DNA of 64,000 nt from Catellatospora sichuanensis (GTDB lineage Bacteria > Actinomycetota > Actinomycetes > Mycobacteriales > Micromonosporaceae): positions 1 through 64,000 of the forward strand of contig NZ_VIQO01000011.1 of assembly GCF_007483665.1 (NCBI RefSeq), read 5' to 3'. Position numbers and translations under genes: made by a program. Of this stretch, positions 35,833 through 44,239 are shown piece after piece. Each line of letters starts with the position of its first letter. Position 1 is the stretch's first letter. Below the pieces are notes generated by a model. That model was given only the letters and a program-made list of their open reading frames with translations, did not search any database and had not been told where the DNA came from.

Positions 35833-37467
35833 TCAGAGCCTGCCCGCTCCGGCACCGGCCGTGACGGACGACTTGACCGTGCCGACGCTCTGCGCCGTGT
35901 AGCCGTAGGGCACCGCGGCCACGGAGCCGTTGGTCTCGCACGGCCCGGAGTTGGTGAGCAGGTTGTCGCGTGCCACCAGCCGGCCCGGATCGGAGTCGGC
36001 ATAGCCGCTCGCCGACCAGCATGCCTGCACCACGTTCTCGAAGACGTTGCCTTCGACGAGCACCCCGGCGTTCATGGTGGACGCGATGCCGTACGAGGAC
36101 GTGTTGTTGTCGATGTTGGAGTAGTAGTTGTTGAAGACGTGGACCGTCTCGCCGAACCGCACCCGCGGGTTGCGCTCGAAGGTCCGGTCGAACCAGTTGT
36201 GGTGGTAGGTGATCCGCAGGTGGCCGACGTCCTCGCCGGCGTTGCCGTCGGAGTGCCCGACCAGCGAGTCCTTCCAGTGGTTGCGGAGGATGTTCCACGA
36301 CACCGTGACGTAGTCGCCCGCGTGGGTGATGTCGATCATCCCGTCGTAGAAGTCGACGTCGCTCTCGATGGTGCTGGACATCGTGTTGTGGTCGATCCAG
36401 ATGTGGGTGGCGTTCTCGATCTGGATCGCGTCACCGCCCGGCACGCCGCGGATGTTCATGTTCTGGATGATGACGTTGGCCGGGTGCATGTCCTCGATGT
36501 TGAGGGTGGTCGCGGAGATGCCGGAGTTCGCGCCGACACCCCGGATGGTCTTGTTCGCCGTGACCTCGACCGTGCCCGATCCGGCGAGCATGCCGTTGAC
36601 CAGGATGGTCCGGGTGCCCGCGGCCTGGGCCTGGGTCCGGAAGTCGGCCCAGGTGCTCACGGTGACCGTGGCCCCGCCCGCGCCGCCGGTGGTGCCGCCG
36701 GCCTGCGTGGCCCAGCCGACGATCCCGCCGGGCGGTGGCGGTGGGCTGGTGCTCGGCGACGGTGGCGCGGAAGGCGAGGATGACGGTGACGGCGACGGTC
36801 CGGTGGACGGCGATGCCGACGGCGGGGTAGACGGGCTCGGGCCCGCCGCGTCGGTCGCCACGACGTCGTCGAACGAAGCCGCGGTGTAGTTGGCCAGCAG
36901 ACCGGCCCGCCCGGTCGGGTACGAGCCGTCCGAGACCGACACCACCTGGCTGCCGTTGACCGAACCGACCAGGGTGCTGCCGGTCGCGCTCAGCGACAGG
37001 GTGTACCAGGTGCCGACGGCGGCGGAGAACGGCGCGGTGGCCAGCGTGGTCGTGCTTCCCTTGCGGATCTGCACCGCGGTGGGCGTGACCACGAGCGCGT
37101 AGAAGCTGGACGTGCTCTGTACGCGGGCCGCGATGCCGACCCCGCGCGATGCCGAGCTGCTGAACGTGTTGGCCCGGACCTTCGCCGACACCGTGACGGT
37201 CGACCAGGACGTGGAGCCGGCCAGGGCTTTGGCGCTGGCGCCCGTGCTCGACTGGGCGTAGACGCCGGACGACACCGACCAGCTGCCGCCGGAGGTGCTC
37301 CAGCCGGTGGCGTTGCCGTCGTTGAAGTCGTCCGAGAAGAGCGTGGCCGCGTTGGCTGCCGCGCCGATGGTCAGGATCAGCGCCGCGACGGTGACGCTGA
37401 CGCCGGCGGCCAGGGCGCTGCGGGTACGCCTGCTCCGCCGAAGGGGGACGTGAAACGCTTCCTGCAC
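35833..37467 (-). CDS. Secreted pectate lyase (PL1) with N-terminal sugar-binding-type domain
   Basis: 544 residues from GTG at 37467, chosen because GGGAGG precedes it. A Sec signal (ALAAGVSVTVAALILTIGAAANAA) is followed by a LamG/CBM-like sandwich (about 45-205). A Pro/Ser linker leads to the PL1 beta-helix. PL1 features: VWIDH-type IWIDHNTM, VSWNILRNHWKDSLVGHSD, and RITYHHNWFDRTFERNPRVRFG with the catalytic Arg. It should act on pectate outside the cell. Two upstream elements repeat those of the PL9 gene. Confidence 0.93.
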   Translation of the reverse strand: MQEAFHVPLRRSRRTRSALAAGVSVTVAALILTIGAAANAATLFSDDFNDGNATGWSTSGGSWSVSSGVYAQSSTGASAKALAGSTSWSTVTVSAKVRANTFSSSASRGVGIAARVQSTSSFYALVVTPTAVQIRKGSTTTLATAPFSAAVGTWYTLSLSATGSTLVGSVNGSQVVSVSDGSYPTGRAGLLANYTAASFDDVVATDAAGPSPSTPPSASPSTGPSPSPSSSPSAPPSPSTSPPPPPGGIVGWATQAGGTTGGAGGATVTVSTWADFRTQAQAAGTRTILVNGMLAGSGTVEVTANKTIRGVGANSGISATTLNIEDMHPANVIIQNMNIRGVPGGDAIQIENATHIWIDHNTMSSTIESDVDFYDGMIDITHAGDYVTVSWNILRNHWKDSLVGHSDGNAGEDVGHLRITYHHNWFDRTFERNPRVRFGETVHVFNNYYSNIDNNTSSYGIASTMNAGVLVEGNVFENVVQACWSASGYADSDPGRLVARDNLLTNSGPCETNGSVAAVPYGYTAQSVGTVKSSVTAGAGAGRL

Positions 37468-37485
37468 TGTAGGACCTCCCTGTGT

Positions 37486-37501
37486 TGGAATGCGCTTTCC
37501 A
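37486..37501. promoter_or_regulatory. LacI/CcpA-like operator upstream of PL1
   Basis: TGGAATGCGCTTTCCA is a palindrome with one mismatched pair, centred on GCGC. It lies 19 bases before the GTG start of PL1. Confidence 0.6.
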
Positions 37502-37543
37502 CCAACGTAGGAAGACATACTTAAAACAGTCAATGGCTCCGAT

Positions 37544-37559
37544 TTGCAGATTTGTTGCA
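37544..37559 (-). promoter_or_regulatory. Shared 16-base element upstream of PL1
   Basis: Exact reverse complement of the element at 33863-33878, so both have the same orientation relative to their gene. In the 340-base gap 37468-37807 between PL1 and GH43 it is one of three regulatory-type sites. Confidence 0.6.
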
Positions 37560-37675
37560 TCGAATCCACCGAAACACCCATGGCCGACCCTAGGTCGGCC
37601 CTGGTTGGACAGCTATTGCGAACTTTGCGGCGCGGGCGGAAGTCCCTCCGTTCGCAGGAATGGCACCGATCCTAC

Positions 37676-37689
37676 GGCAAGCGCTTTCC
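37676..37689. promoter_or_regulatory. LacI/CcpA-like operator upstream of GH43
   Basis: GGCAAGCGCTTTCC is the same 14-base core as at 33898-33911. It lies about 120 bases before the GH43 start, and is flanked by ACGG/CCGT on a longer palindrome. Confidence 0.6.
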
Positions 37690-37807
37690 CGTTGCCACGG
37701 GACGACTCGGCGCGCCCGGCGAGCGGATGACTATAACGTCATACTTCGATACGCTCCTGTTTCTGGATGCTTTCTTTCCAGTTCCGAAAGCGACCTGAGG
37801 AGGAGCG

Positions 37808-39166
37808 ATGCCACGCTCACCATCGCCTGTCGTCTCTGCGTTCCTGGCGCTCGCGTCGATCGTCGCGGCCGTCGCCACCGTCCCGTTCGCGGTCGCCACC
37901 CCGGCCGCGGCCGACGTGTCGGTCGCCGCGACGACCGCGCCGCCGCTCGTCATCGGCAGCGACTTCCCCGACCCCGACGTCTCGCGCTTCGACGGCGTCT
38001 ACTACGCCTACTCGACGAACAACGGCTTCGGCAACGTGCCCGTCGCCTCGGCGCCCTCGCTGACCGGGCCGTGGACCCGCCGCGGCAACGCGCTGCCCAC
38101 GCTGGGCGCGTGGGCCAGCGGCGGCCTGACCTGGGCGCCCGAGGTGTCCCGCCGGGCCGACGGCAGATACGTGCTCTATTACACGGCCCGCAGCGTCGCC
38201 GTCGGCAGGCAGTGCATCGGCGCGGCCCTGGCCACCTCTCCGCTCGGGCCGTTCACGCCGGTCGGCACCCAGCCGCTGGTCTGCAACGGAGGCGAGGGCG
38301 GCGACATCGACGCGTCGAGTTTCACCGACAGCACGGGCGCGCGCTACCTGCTCTACAAGGACGACGGCAACGCCATCGGCCAGCCGACGAGCCTGTGGTT
38401 GCAGGGCGTCGCCGCCGACGGCCTCACGTTCCAGGGCGGCCGCGTCGAGCTGCTGCGCAGCGGACGACCCGAGGAGCAGGGCGTCATCGAGGCCCCGGTG
38501 CTGACCAAGGTCGGCACGCAGTACGTGCTGTTCTACTCGCTCGGCGGCTACGGCGGCGACGCGTACCAGACGAGCTACGCGACCTCGGCGTCGTTGACCG
38601 GCCCGTACACGAAGGCGTTCCGTTCCCTGATCACCACCGACAGCGTCGACGGCACGGTCCGCGGGCCGGGCGGCGCGGACGTGGTGCGCGACGCCGGCGG
38701 AGACCACCTCGTGTTCCACGGCTGGATCAACAACTACAGCGCCCGGGGCATGTACGTCGCCGCGCTCGGCTGGGCCGGCGGCTTCCCCGTCGTACGGGGC
38801 AGCCGGGTACGCACCGAGGCCGAACGCGGCACCCTCAACCGCTGCTCGATACGCGCCACCACCACCGCGTCCCAGGGCCAGGCCGTCGCCTACATCGACT
38901 ACGCCGACAGCTGGGTGCAGCTGAGCGTCTTCGCGCCGCGGGCCGGGGCCTACACGGTCCACGTCGCCTACGCCGCAGGCTTCGGCGACGCCCAGCACAC
39001 GCTCACGGTGAACGGGGGCAATCCGACGACCGTCAACTATCCGAACAGCGGCTGGGAGACCTGGCGCCAGGCCCCGGTCGGTGTCACCCTGGCGGCGGGC
39101 TGGAACACGGTGCGCCTGACCTACCTGTCCCGCTGGGCCGAACTGGACTACCTAGAGGTGGCGTAG
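37808..39166 (+). CDS. Secreted GH43 arabinanase/arabinofuranosidase-type enzyme with C-terminal CBM35-like domain
   Basis: 452 residues from ATG at 37808 (GAGGAGCG upstream). A Sec signal ends near ATPAAA. GH43 five-bladed propeller: first Asp in FPDPDVSRFDGVYYAYST, second Asp in EGGDIDASSFTDS, Glu in EQGVIEAPVL. A C-terminal beta-sandwich (EAERGTLNRCS to AELDYLEVA) resembles CBM35. It probably removes arabinose from pectin side chains outside the cell. GH43 has several specificities (arabinanase, arabinofuranosidase, xylosidase). The neighbouring pectate lyases favour arabinan. It is not likely to belong to the D-arabinan locus, since its operator differs. Confidence 0.9.
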   Translation: MPRSPSPVVSAFLALASIVAAVATVPFAVATPAAADVSVAATTAPPLVIGSDFPDPDVSRFDGVYYAYSTNNGFGNVPVASAPSLTGPWTRRGNALPTLGAWASGGLTWAPEVSRRADGRYVLYYTARSVAVGRQCIGAALATSPLGPFTPVGTQPLVCNGGEGGDIDASSFTDSTGARYLLYKDDGNAIGQPTSLWLQGVAADGLTFQGGRVELLRSGRPEEQGVIEAPVLTKVGTQYVLFYSLGGYGGDAYQTSYATSASLTGPYTKAFRSLITTDSVDGTVRGPGGADVVRDAGGDHLVFHGWINNYSARGMYVAALGWAGGFPVVRGSRVRTEAERGTLNRCSIRATTTASQGQAVAYIDYADSWVQLSVFAPRAGAYTVHVAYAAGFGDAQHTLTVNGGNPTTVNYPNSGWETWRQAPVGVTLAAGWNTVRLTYLSRWAELDYLEVA

Positions 39167-39170
39167 GGAA

Positions 39171-39210
39171 AGGCCTGCACCGACGGGTGTGCCCCCGCCG
39201 GTGCAGGCCT
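39171..39210. terminator. Bidirectional terminator hairpin
   Basis: A perfect 12-base-pair stem (39171-39182 with 39199-39210) and a 16-base loop between the convergent GH43 gene and the M1 peptidase gene. Confidence 0.85.
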
Positions 39211-39221
39211 CAGGCACACCG

Positions 39222-40613
39222 TCAGGACGGACGGCCCGTGGTGTAGAGCCACTGGTCGAAGAAGCCGTCCAGCTGCCGCCCGGAGGCCCGCTCGGCCAGG
39301 GCGACGAAGTCGGCGGTGCTGGCGTTGCCGTCCTTGTGCTGCTCGGTCCAGGTGTGCAGCATCCCGAAGAACGTCTCGTCCCCGACGAGGCGGCGCAGCG
39401 CGTGCAGGGTCATGCCGCCGCGCTCGTACACGCTGTCGGAGAAGATCTCCTCCCGGCCCGGGTCACCGGGCGGGATCTTCCACAAGTCGGAGTCACGATC
39501 GGCATAACGCTTGTCGTACTGCTGCTGCACGCTCGGCCCGCCGTCGTGCTCCAGCCACAGCCACTCGGCGTAGGTGGCGAACCCCTCGTTGAGCCAGATG
39601 TCGCGCCAGGTGTCCAGAGATACGCTGTCACCGAACCACTGGTGGGCGAGCTCGTGCGCGAGGATCCCGGTGTCGGGGCCGTCGGCCCAGGTCTCGGCCG
39701 TGTACACCGGGCGGGTCTGGCTCTCCATCTCATCCTCGACCCGGCGCTCGGCCACGACGATCCCGCCGTAGGCGTCGAACGGGTACGGACCCGCGATCGT
39801 CTCCAGGAAGTCGGCGACCTCCGGGGTCCGGGCCAGGTTGCGGTCGGCCTCCCCCACCGGCACCTTCTCCGCGATCGCGGTGATCATCGGCTTGCCCTTG
39901 TGCTCGCCCTGGACCACCCGGAACTTGCCCACGGCCATCAGTGCCAGGTAGGACGCCATGGGTGACGTGACCTCCCACCGCCAGGTGCTCCAGCCGGCGT
40001 TCTCGGTGCGCCCGCGCAGCAGCCCGTTGCTGATCCCGCTGTATCCGGGAGGCACCGTCAGCTCGATCTCGTACAGCGCCTTGTCACGCGGGTGGTCGTT
40101 GACCGGGAACCAGGCTGCCGCCGACTGCGGCTCGCCGACGGCGACCGCGCCGCGGCGGCTCGTGAAGAAGCCGTTGTTCTCGGCGTCGCCGTCCGGCGTG
40201 TCGGCGGGGCGACCGCCATAGACGACCTCGGTGGTGAAAGCAGCACCGGAGGCGATGGGCGCGGCGGGCGTGATCACCAGCTCGTCGTGGTCGCGGGCGG
40301 CCTTGGCGGTCCGGCCGTCGACGGTGACGTCGCTGACGGTCAGTCCGTACAGGTCGAGGTGGAACTGGTCGAGGGGCTGCGTCGCCTTCGCGCGCACGGT
40401 CGTGGTCCCGTCCAGTCGCCCGGTGGCCGGATCGAACTTGACCCTCAGCTGATATCGCTCGACGTCGTAGCCGCTGTTGCCGTAGGTCGGAAAGTACGGG
40501 TCCCCGATGCCGGCCAGCCCGACCTGCCCGGTCAGGCTCGGCGGGAGCAGGCTGCAGCTGGTCAGCAACGATGAGGTGACGACCATCATCCACATCATTC
40601 GGGCGTTTCGCAT
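39222..40613 (-). CDS. M1-family metallopeptidase, lipoprotein
   Basis: 463 residues from ATG at 40613. A lipoprotein signal (MWMMVVTSSLLTSC) suggests anchoring outside the membrane. M1 features: N-terminal sandwich, zinc site HELAHQWFGD near residue 319, and third ligand Glu with WLNEGFATYAEWLW about 20 residues later. The substrate is unknown. It is shorter than classic aminopeptidase N, lacking the long C-terminal helical domain. No operon partner is seen. Confidence 0.92.
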   Translation of the reverse strand: MRNARMMWMMVVTSSLLTSCSLLPPSLTGQVGLAGIGDPYFPTYGNSGYDVERYQLRVKFDPATGRLDGTTTVRAKATQPLDQFHLDLYGLTVSDVTVDGRTAKAARDHDELVITPAAPIASGAAFTTEVVYGGRPADTPDGDAENNGFFTSRRGAVAVGEPQSAAAWFPVNDHPRDKALYEIELTVPPGYSGISNGLLRGRTENAGWSTWRWEVTSPMASYLALMAVGKFRVVQGEHKGKPMITAIAEKVPVGEADRNLARTPEVADFLETIAGPYPFDAYGGIVVAERRVEDEMESQTRPVYTAETWADGPDTGILAHELAHQWFGDSVSLDTWRDIWLNEGFATYAEWLWLEHDGGPSVQQQYDKRYADRDSDLWKIPPGDPGREEIFSDSVYERGGMTLHALRRLVGDETFFGMLHTWTEQHKDGNASTADFVALAERASGRQLDGFFDQWLYTTGRPS

Positions 40614-40731
40614 GGAATCACGTTAAGTGAGAGCCGGCTTGCCCGTGGACGGTCGGCGAAGCTGGGAAGAACCTGTGACCTGCCGTGGAAGCGGCCAAGT
40701 CCCGAGTGGCTGCGGACGAAGGCGGTGGCGC

Positions 40732-40748
40732 ATTACCTGCGAGGTAAT
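40732..40748. promoter_or_regulatory. Palindrome upstream of a membrane-protein/XRE gene pair
   Basis: ATTACCT-GCG-AGGTAAT is a perfect 7-base-pair inverted repeat with a 3-base gap. It lies 35 bases before the start at 40784, a position for a repressor site. The XRE regulator at 41218 is a candidate binder. Confidence 0.5.
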
Positions 40749-40783
40749 CGACCGTCGGCGGGCGGTGCGGCAGCGTGGCGGTC

Positions 40784-41191
40784 ATGACGAACAACGCGCT
40801 CCTCGCCACCGACACCCCCCGCCTGCTTCGCCACGCGCTGCGGATCGACGCGATCGCCTCCGGCGCGACCGGGATCAGCCTCGTCGCCGCCGGGCGCCTG
40901 CACGCCGACCTGTTCGGCCTGCCCGTCGCGCTGACCTTGCCGATCGGCCTGTTCCTGCTGGCGTTCGCCGCCTTCGTAGGGTTCACCGGTACCCGCCGCG
41001 AGGTCGACCTGCGGGCGGCCAAGGCGATCATCCTGATCAACGTCGGCTGGGTGCTGCTGAGCGCGGCCGTGGTCGCGACCGGCCTGGTACCGCTGAACGC
41101 CCTCGGCACCGGATACGTGATCGCCCAGGCGGTCGCGGTCGGGATCCTGGCGGAGCTCCAGTTCACGGGTGTTCGGCGCACCCGACGGTGA
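40784..41191 (+). CDS. Small integral membrane protein of unknown function
   Basis: 135 residues from ATG at 40784; GTG at 40775 is an alternative. Four membrane segments: IDAIASGATGISLVAAGRL, VALTLPIGLFLLAFAAFVGF, AKAIILINVGWVLLSAAVVATGLV, GTGYVIAQAVAVGILAELQF. No domain was recognised. It is 26 bases before the XRE regulator on the same strand, so the two probably form one unit. Confidence 0.75.
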   Translation: MTNNALLATDTPRLLRHALRIDAIASGATGISLVAAGRLHADLFGLPVALTLPIGLFLLAFAAFVGFTGTRREVDLRAAKAIILINVGWVLLSAAVVATGLVPLNALGTGYVIAQAVAVGILAELQFTGVRRTRR

Positions 41192-41217
41192 TCGCGATCG
41201 AAGTTAAGGTGGGCGGC

Positions 41218-42009
41218 GTGACATCCGCCCACCCCATCGGCTTTCAGCTGCGGCAGTGGCGTGAGCGCCGCCGGCTCAGTCAGCTGGACCTGGCCAACCT
41301 CGCCGAGATCTCCACCCGCCATCTCAGCTTCGTCGAGACCGGACGCTCCGCGCCGAGCCGCGACATGGTCCTCGTGCTCACCGACCACCTCGAGGTGCCG
41401 CTGCGGGAACGCAACAGACTCCTGCTGGCCGCGGGCTACGCGCCGGTGTACGCCGAGTCGGCGTTCGACGCGCCGCAGCTGGCATCGGTACGGGCCGCCC
41501 TGCGCCAGATCCTCGACGGCCACGAGCCCTATCCGGCGGTCGTGGTCGACCGGGCCTGGAATCTGGTCGAGGCGAACAGCGCACTGTCGCTGTTCACCGA
41601 CCTCGTCGCGCCGCACCTGCTCGCGCCGCCGGCGAACGTGCTGCGGGCCGGCCTGCACCCGGACGGGCTGGGCCGACACATCGTCAACCACGGCGAATGG
41701 CGGGCGCATCTGCTCACCAGGCTGCGGCGACAGGTCGAGATCACCACGGATCCGGGCCTCACCGCGCTGGAACGGGAACTGGCCGGGTACCCGTGCCCGC
41801 AACCGGAACCGGCGGTCGAGCCGTCCGGCCCGAACGAGATCATGGTGCCCCTGCGTATCCGCGTCGGGGGTCAGGAGCTGCGGTTCTTCAGCATCGTCGC
41901 GACCTTCGGCACCCCGATGGACGTCACCGTCGCCGAACTGGCCATCGAGTCGTTCTTCCCCGCCGACCCCGCCACCGCCGACATCCTCCGGAACCTACCG
42001 AAGGCGTGA
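41218..42009 (+). CDS. XRE-family regulator with MmyB-like C-terminal domain
   Basis: 263 residues from GTG at 41218. The XRE helix-turn-helix is residues about 7-62: GFQLRQWRERRRLSQLDLANLAEISTRHLSFVETGRSAPSRDMVLVL. A C-terminal PAS-like MmyB ligand domain follows (VVVDRAWNLVEANSALSLFTDLV, RLRRQVEITTDPGLTALERELAGY, IRVGGQELRFFSIVATFGTPMDVTVAELAIESFFPAD). Such regulators often act on nearby SDR or membrane genes and on themselves. It follows the small membrane protein. Confidence 0.92.
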   Translation: MTSAHPIGFQLRQWRERRRLSQLDLANLAEISTRHLSFVETGRSAPSRDMVLVLTDHLEVPLRERNRLLLAAGYAPVYAESAFDAPQLASVRAALRQILDGHEPYPAVVVDRAWNLVEANSALSLFTDLVAPHLLAPPANVLRAGLHPDGLGRHIVNHGEWRAHLLTRLRRQVEITTDPGLTALERELAGYPCPQPEPAVEPSGPNEIMVPLRIRVGGQELRFFSIVATFGTPMDVTVAELAIESFFPADPATADILRNLPKA

Positions 42010-42107
42010 CGGTGCTTCGATGGGTCTCCCCAAGTCCATCGGCACCCTGGCCCTACCACCGTCCACTTACGATGTGCGCACCCATCCCTCTCGTAGACAG
42101 GTGCGCG

Positions 42108-43049
42108 ATGTCCACAGCAGACCCCACGGCCGTTCCCAAGATCGCCTGGTCGCAGCGGATGGCCGGGATCCTGGCCAGCTCCATCGCGCTCCCGCTGATC
42201 TTCGAGATCCTGCTGGCGCTGTTGGGCGGCGATCCGTTCAACTTCGGCCGGGCCGCCGTGACCGTCGTGGTGGTCGGCTTCGCGGCGGCTGGGCTGTACC
42301 TGTTCCGGCCGGGCTGGCTGAACATGCAGCGCGCCCGGGCCACGTTCCTCGTCCTGGCCGGCTTGGGCACCGCCCTGCACGGGTTCCTGGTCACCGCCGC
42401 GTTCGACCTGTTCGACAACAAGGAACTCGTGCAGGACGTGGTGGGCATGACCACCCTGGTCCTCGGGGTGACCACGTTCGCCATCGGCTGCTTCTACTTC
42501 CGCGTCGAGGACGTGCAGGAGGTCATCGAGAACCCGCCGACGACCAAGGTCCCCGGCGAGGAGATCGCCGTGTCCCCGGTAGCGGGCGTCTACCAGGCCG
42601 ACTCCAGCGATCGGGCGCTGCTGGAGGCGTGCCGTGACGCGCTGAGCGTCGAGCGGCTGCACTACCTCGCGCTTTACGAGCCGCCGGACACCGACCCCAC
42701 CGCGCCCGCCCAGCGGGTCTTCAGCGTCGACACCTTCGAGCAGGCCAGGTACCGGGTACGCCAGCTCAGCGCCCACCAGCGCCGCGAGCTCTACCACGCC
42801 CAGGGCGACCGGGTGGTCGAGCTGCGACGTTCCCTCGACCCGCAGCTCGCCCACCTGCACACCGGCCCACTGGTCCGGCTGGTGCTCGACGTCGAGCAGG
42901 GTGCCATCTATTACTACGAGATCAGCCGCAACCCCAGTCGCCACCTCGTCGCCGTCACCCTCGACCAGGACCACGTGTACACCACCGACGCCGAACTGGA
43001 GATGCTCAAGGGCAAGCTGCGCAGGGAGTTGGGCCTGCCGCGCTCCTGA
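42108..43049 (+). CDS. Membrane protein with four N-terminal transmembrane segments and soluble tail
   Basis: 313 residues from ATG at 42108; ATG at 42072 is an alternative. Residues about 18-130 hold four membrane segments (AGILASSIALPLIFEILLALLG, AAVTVVVVGFAAAGLYLF, TFLVLAGLGTALHGFLVTAAFDLF, TLVLGVTTFAIGCFYF). The C-terminal half is soluble, charged and probably mixed alpha/beta. I recognise no domain. It ends at a terminator hairpin shared with the convergent MBL-fold gene. Confidence 0.75.
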   Translation: MSTADPTAVPKIAWSQRMAGILASSIALPLIFEILLALLGGDPFNFGRAAVTVVVVGFAAAGLYLFRPGWLNMQRARATFLVLAGLGTALHGFLVTAAFDLFDNKELVQDVVGMTTLVLGVTTFAIGCFYFRVEDVQEVIENPPTTKVPGEEIAVSPVAGVYQADSSDRALLEACRDALSVERLHYLALYEPPDTDPTAPAQRVFSVDTFEQARYRVRQLSAHQRRELYHAQGDRVVELRRSLDPQLAHLHTGPLVRLVLDVEQGAIYYYEISRNPSRHLVAVTLDQDHVYTTDAELEMLKGKLRRELGLPRS

Positions 43050-43057
43050 CGACGGGC

Positions 43058-43090
43058 GGCCTCGACCGGTTTCACGACCCGGTCGAGGCC
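43058..43090. terminator. Bidirectional terminator hairpin
   Basis: A 12-base-pair stem (43058-43069 with 43079-43090) and a 9-base loop between the convergent membrane-protein (ends 43049) and MBL-fold (ends 43099) genes. Confidence 0.8.
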
Positions 43091-43098
43091 GTGTCCGG

Positions 43099-44085
43099 TC
43101 AGAAGGTGTACGGGGTGGCGTACTGCGGCCGCAGGATGGTCGTGCGTGGCGCCACCTGCCGGATCGCCGCCTCGAACGCGGTCAGCCGCTGGGCGTCGGC
43201 GGGTGCGACGATCGGCGGGTTCTGCAGCGGCGTCTCGAAGTTGTCCCAGTGCACCGGCACCACGACCGCCGGGCTGTCGAGCGCCTCGATCAGGCGGGGG
43301 ACGTAGTCGTGGGTGGCGGTGCTCGACGGCAGGGCCAGCATCGCCACGTCCGGGCGCAGGCCGCGCAGGTTGCGCTCGACGAAGTCGCTCGCGCCCATGA
43401 AGAACACCGACGGCCCGCCCGTGACGCTGACCTGATAGGACAGCGTGTCGCCCTCGGGCAGGTCGGCGATGGTCTGCGGCGCGGGAACAGCCGGGCTCGT
43501 GCGCACCCCGGGGAAGGCCATCGAGTACGAAGCGTTGCGGCTGTGCAGGGCGGACACGACCTCGACGGAGTAGTCGCCGAACTCCAGCACCTCGCCGCCC
43601 TTGACCGGGCTGAGTTGCGCCGTCGGCACGCCCGAGGCGAGGCCGAGGTGGTACGCGGTGAGCGTGCCGAAGACCCGGGCGCCGGTGGTCGTCGCGACGT
43701 GCGGCACGTCGTTGAAGTGGTCCCAGTGGGTGTGCGTGACGAACACGTTCTCGGGCTTGCCGACGTGCGCGGCGACCGCGGACGTGTCCACGGTGAGCGC
43801 GGTCGCGGGATCGAATGCGCCGGTGAACAGGCCGGTCGGGAACCGGGTGAGGTACGGGTCGATCAGGAGGGTGCGAGCGCCGACGTCGATGCGCCACCCG
43901 GAGGTGCCCAGCCAGCGCAACGTCGCCGTCTGCCGCTTCGCCGCGCTCGGCCGGGAGTCGGGCGCGGCGGTGGGTGCGGCGGCGACCGGTGCGGCGGCGA
44001 CCGGGATGGCGGCGATCGAGGTGAGCGCGGTACCTGCGGCGGCCGTACGCAGGAAGCGGCGGCGGTCGACCTGATGCTCGGACAT
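43099..44085 (-). CDS. Secreted MBL-fold metallo-hydrolase (UlaG-like)
   Basis: 328 residues from ATG at 44085 (GAGGGG upstream). A TAT signal is clear: DRRRFLRTAAAGTALTSIAA, ending near VAAAPV. Metallo-beta-lactamase fold with metal motif VTHTHWDHFND, preceded by LRWLGTSGWRIDVGARTLLIDPYL and followed by HWDNFETPLQN. The pattern is that of the UlaG-like hydrolase group rather than true metallo-beta-lactamases. The substrate is unknown. The upstream gap (44086-44239) holds an inverted repeat. Confidence 0.88.
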   Translation of the reverse strand: MSEHQVDRRRFLRTAAAGTALTSIAAIPVAAAPVAAAPTAAPDSRPSAAKRQTATLRWLGTSGWRIDVGARTLLIDPYLTRFPTGLFTGAFDPATALTVDTSAVAAHVGKPENVFVTHTHWDHFNDVPHVATTTGARVFGTLTAYHLGLASGVPTAQLSPVKGGEVLEFGDYSVEVVSALHSRNASYSMAFPGVRTSPAVPAPQTIADLPEGDTLSYQVSVTGGPSVFFMGASDFVERNLRGLRPDVAMLALPSSTATHDYVPRLIEALDSPAVVVPVHWDNFETPLQNPPIVAPADAQRLTAFEAAIRQVAPRTTILRPQYATPYTF

Positions 44086-44174
44086 GGATGGTTCCCCTCG
44101 TGCGGTGGATCAAGATGACCAGCGCAGCGAAGCATCCGGCCGACAGCGCCGTCCAAGATCGGAGAGCGGCACCT

Positions 44175-44196
44175 GCGATATCGGTCCGGATATCGC
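44175..44196. promoter_or_regulatory. Inverted repeat upstream of the MBL-fold gene
   Basis: GCGATATC and GATATCGC are perfect arms flanking GGTCCG. It lies about 90 bases upstream of the start at 44085. Such a 22-base dyad is typical of a dimeric repressor site. Confidence 0.5.
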
Positions 44197-44239
44197 CCCA
44201 GTTCAGGCATTGCCCGATGAGGCCGACAAGTGTCTTATG

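Noticed and set aside
37808-39166. GH43 enzyme considered as a D-arabinan or galactofuranan enzyme
   Set aside because: It lies beside pectate lyases and shares their operator type, not the GAAATCGATTTC site of the arabinan locus.
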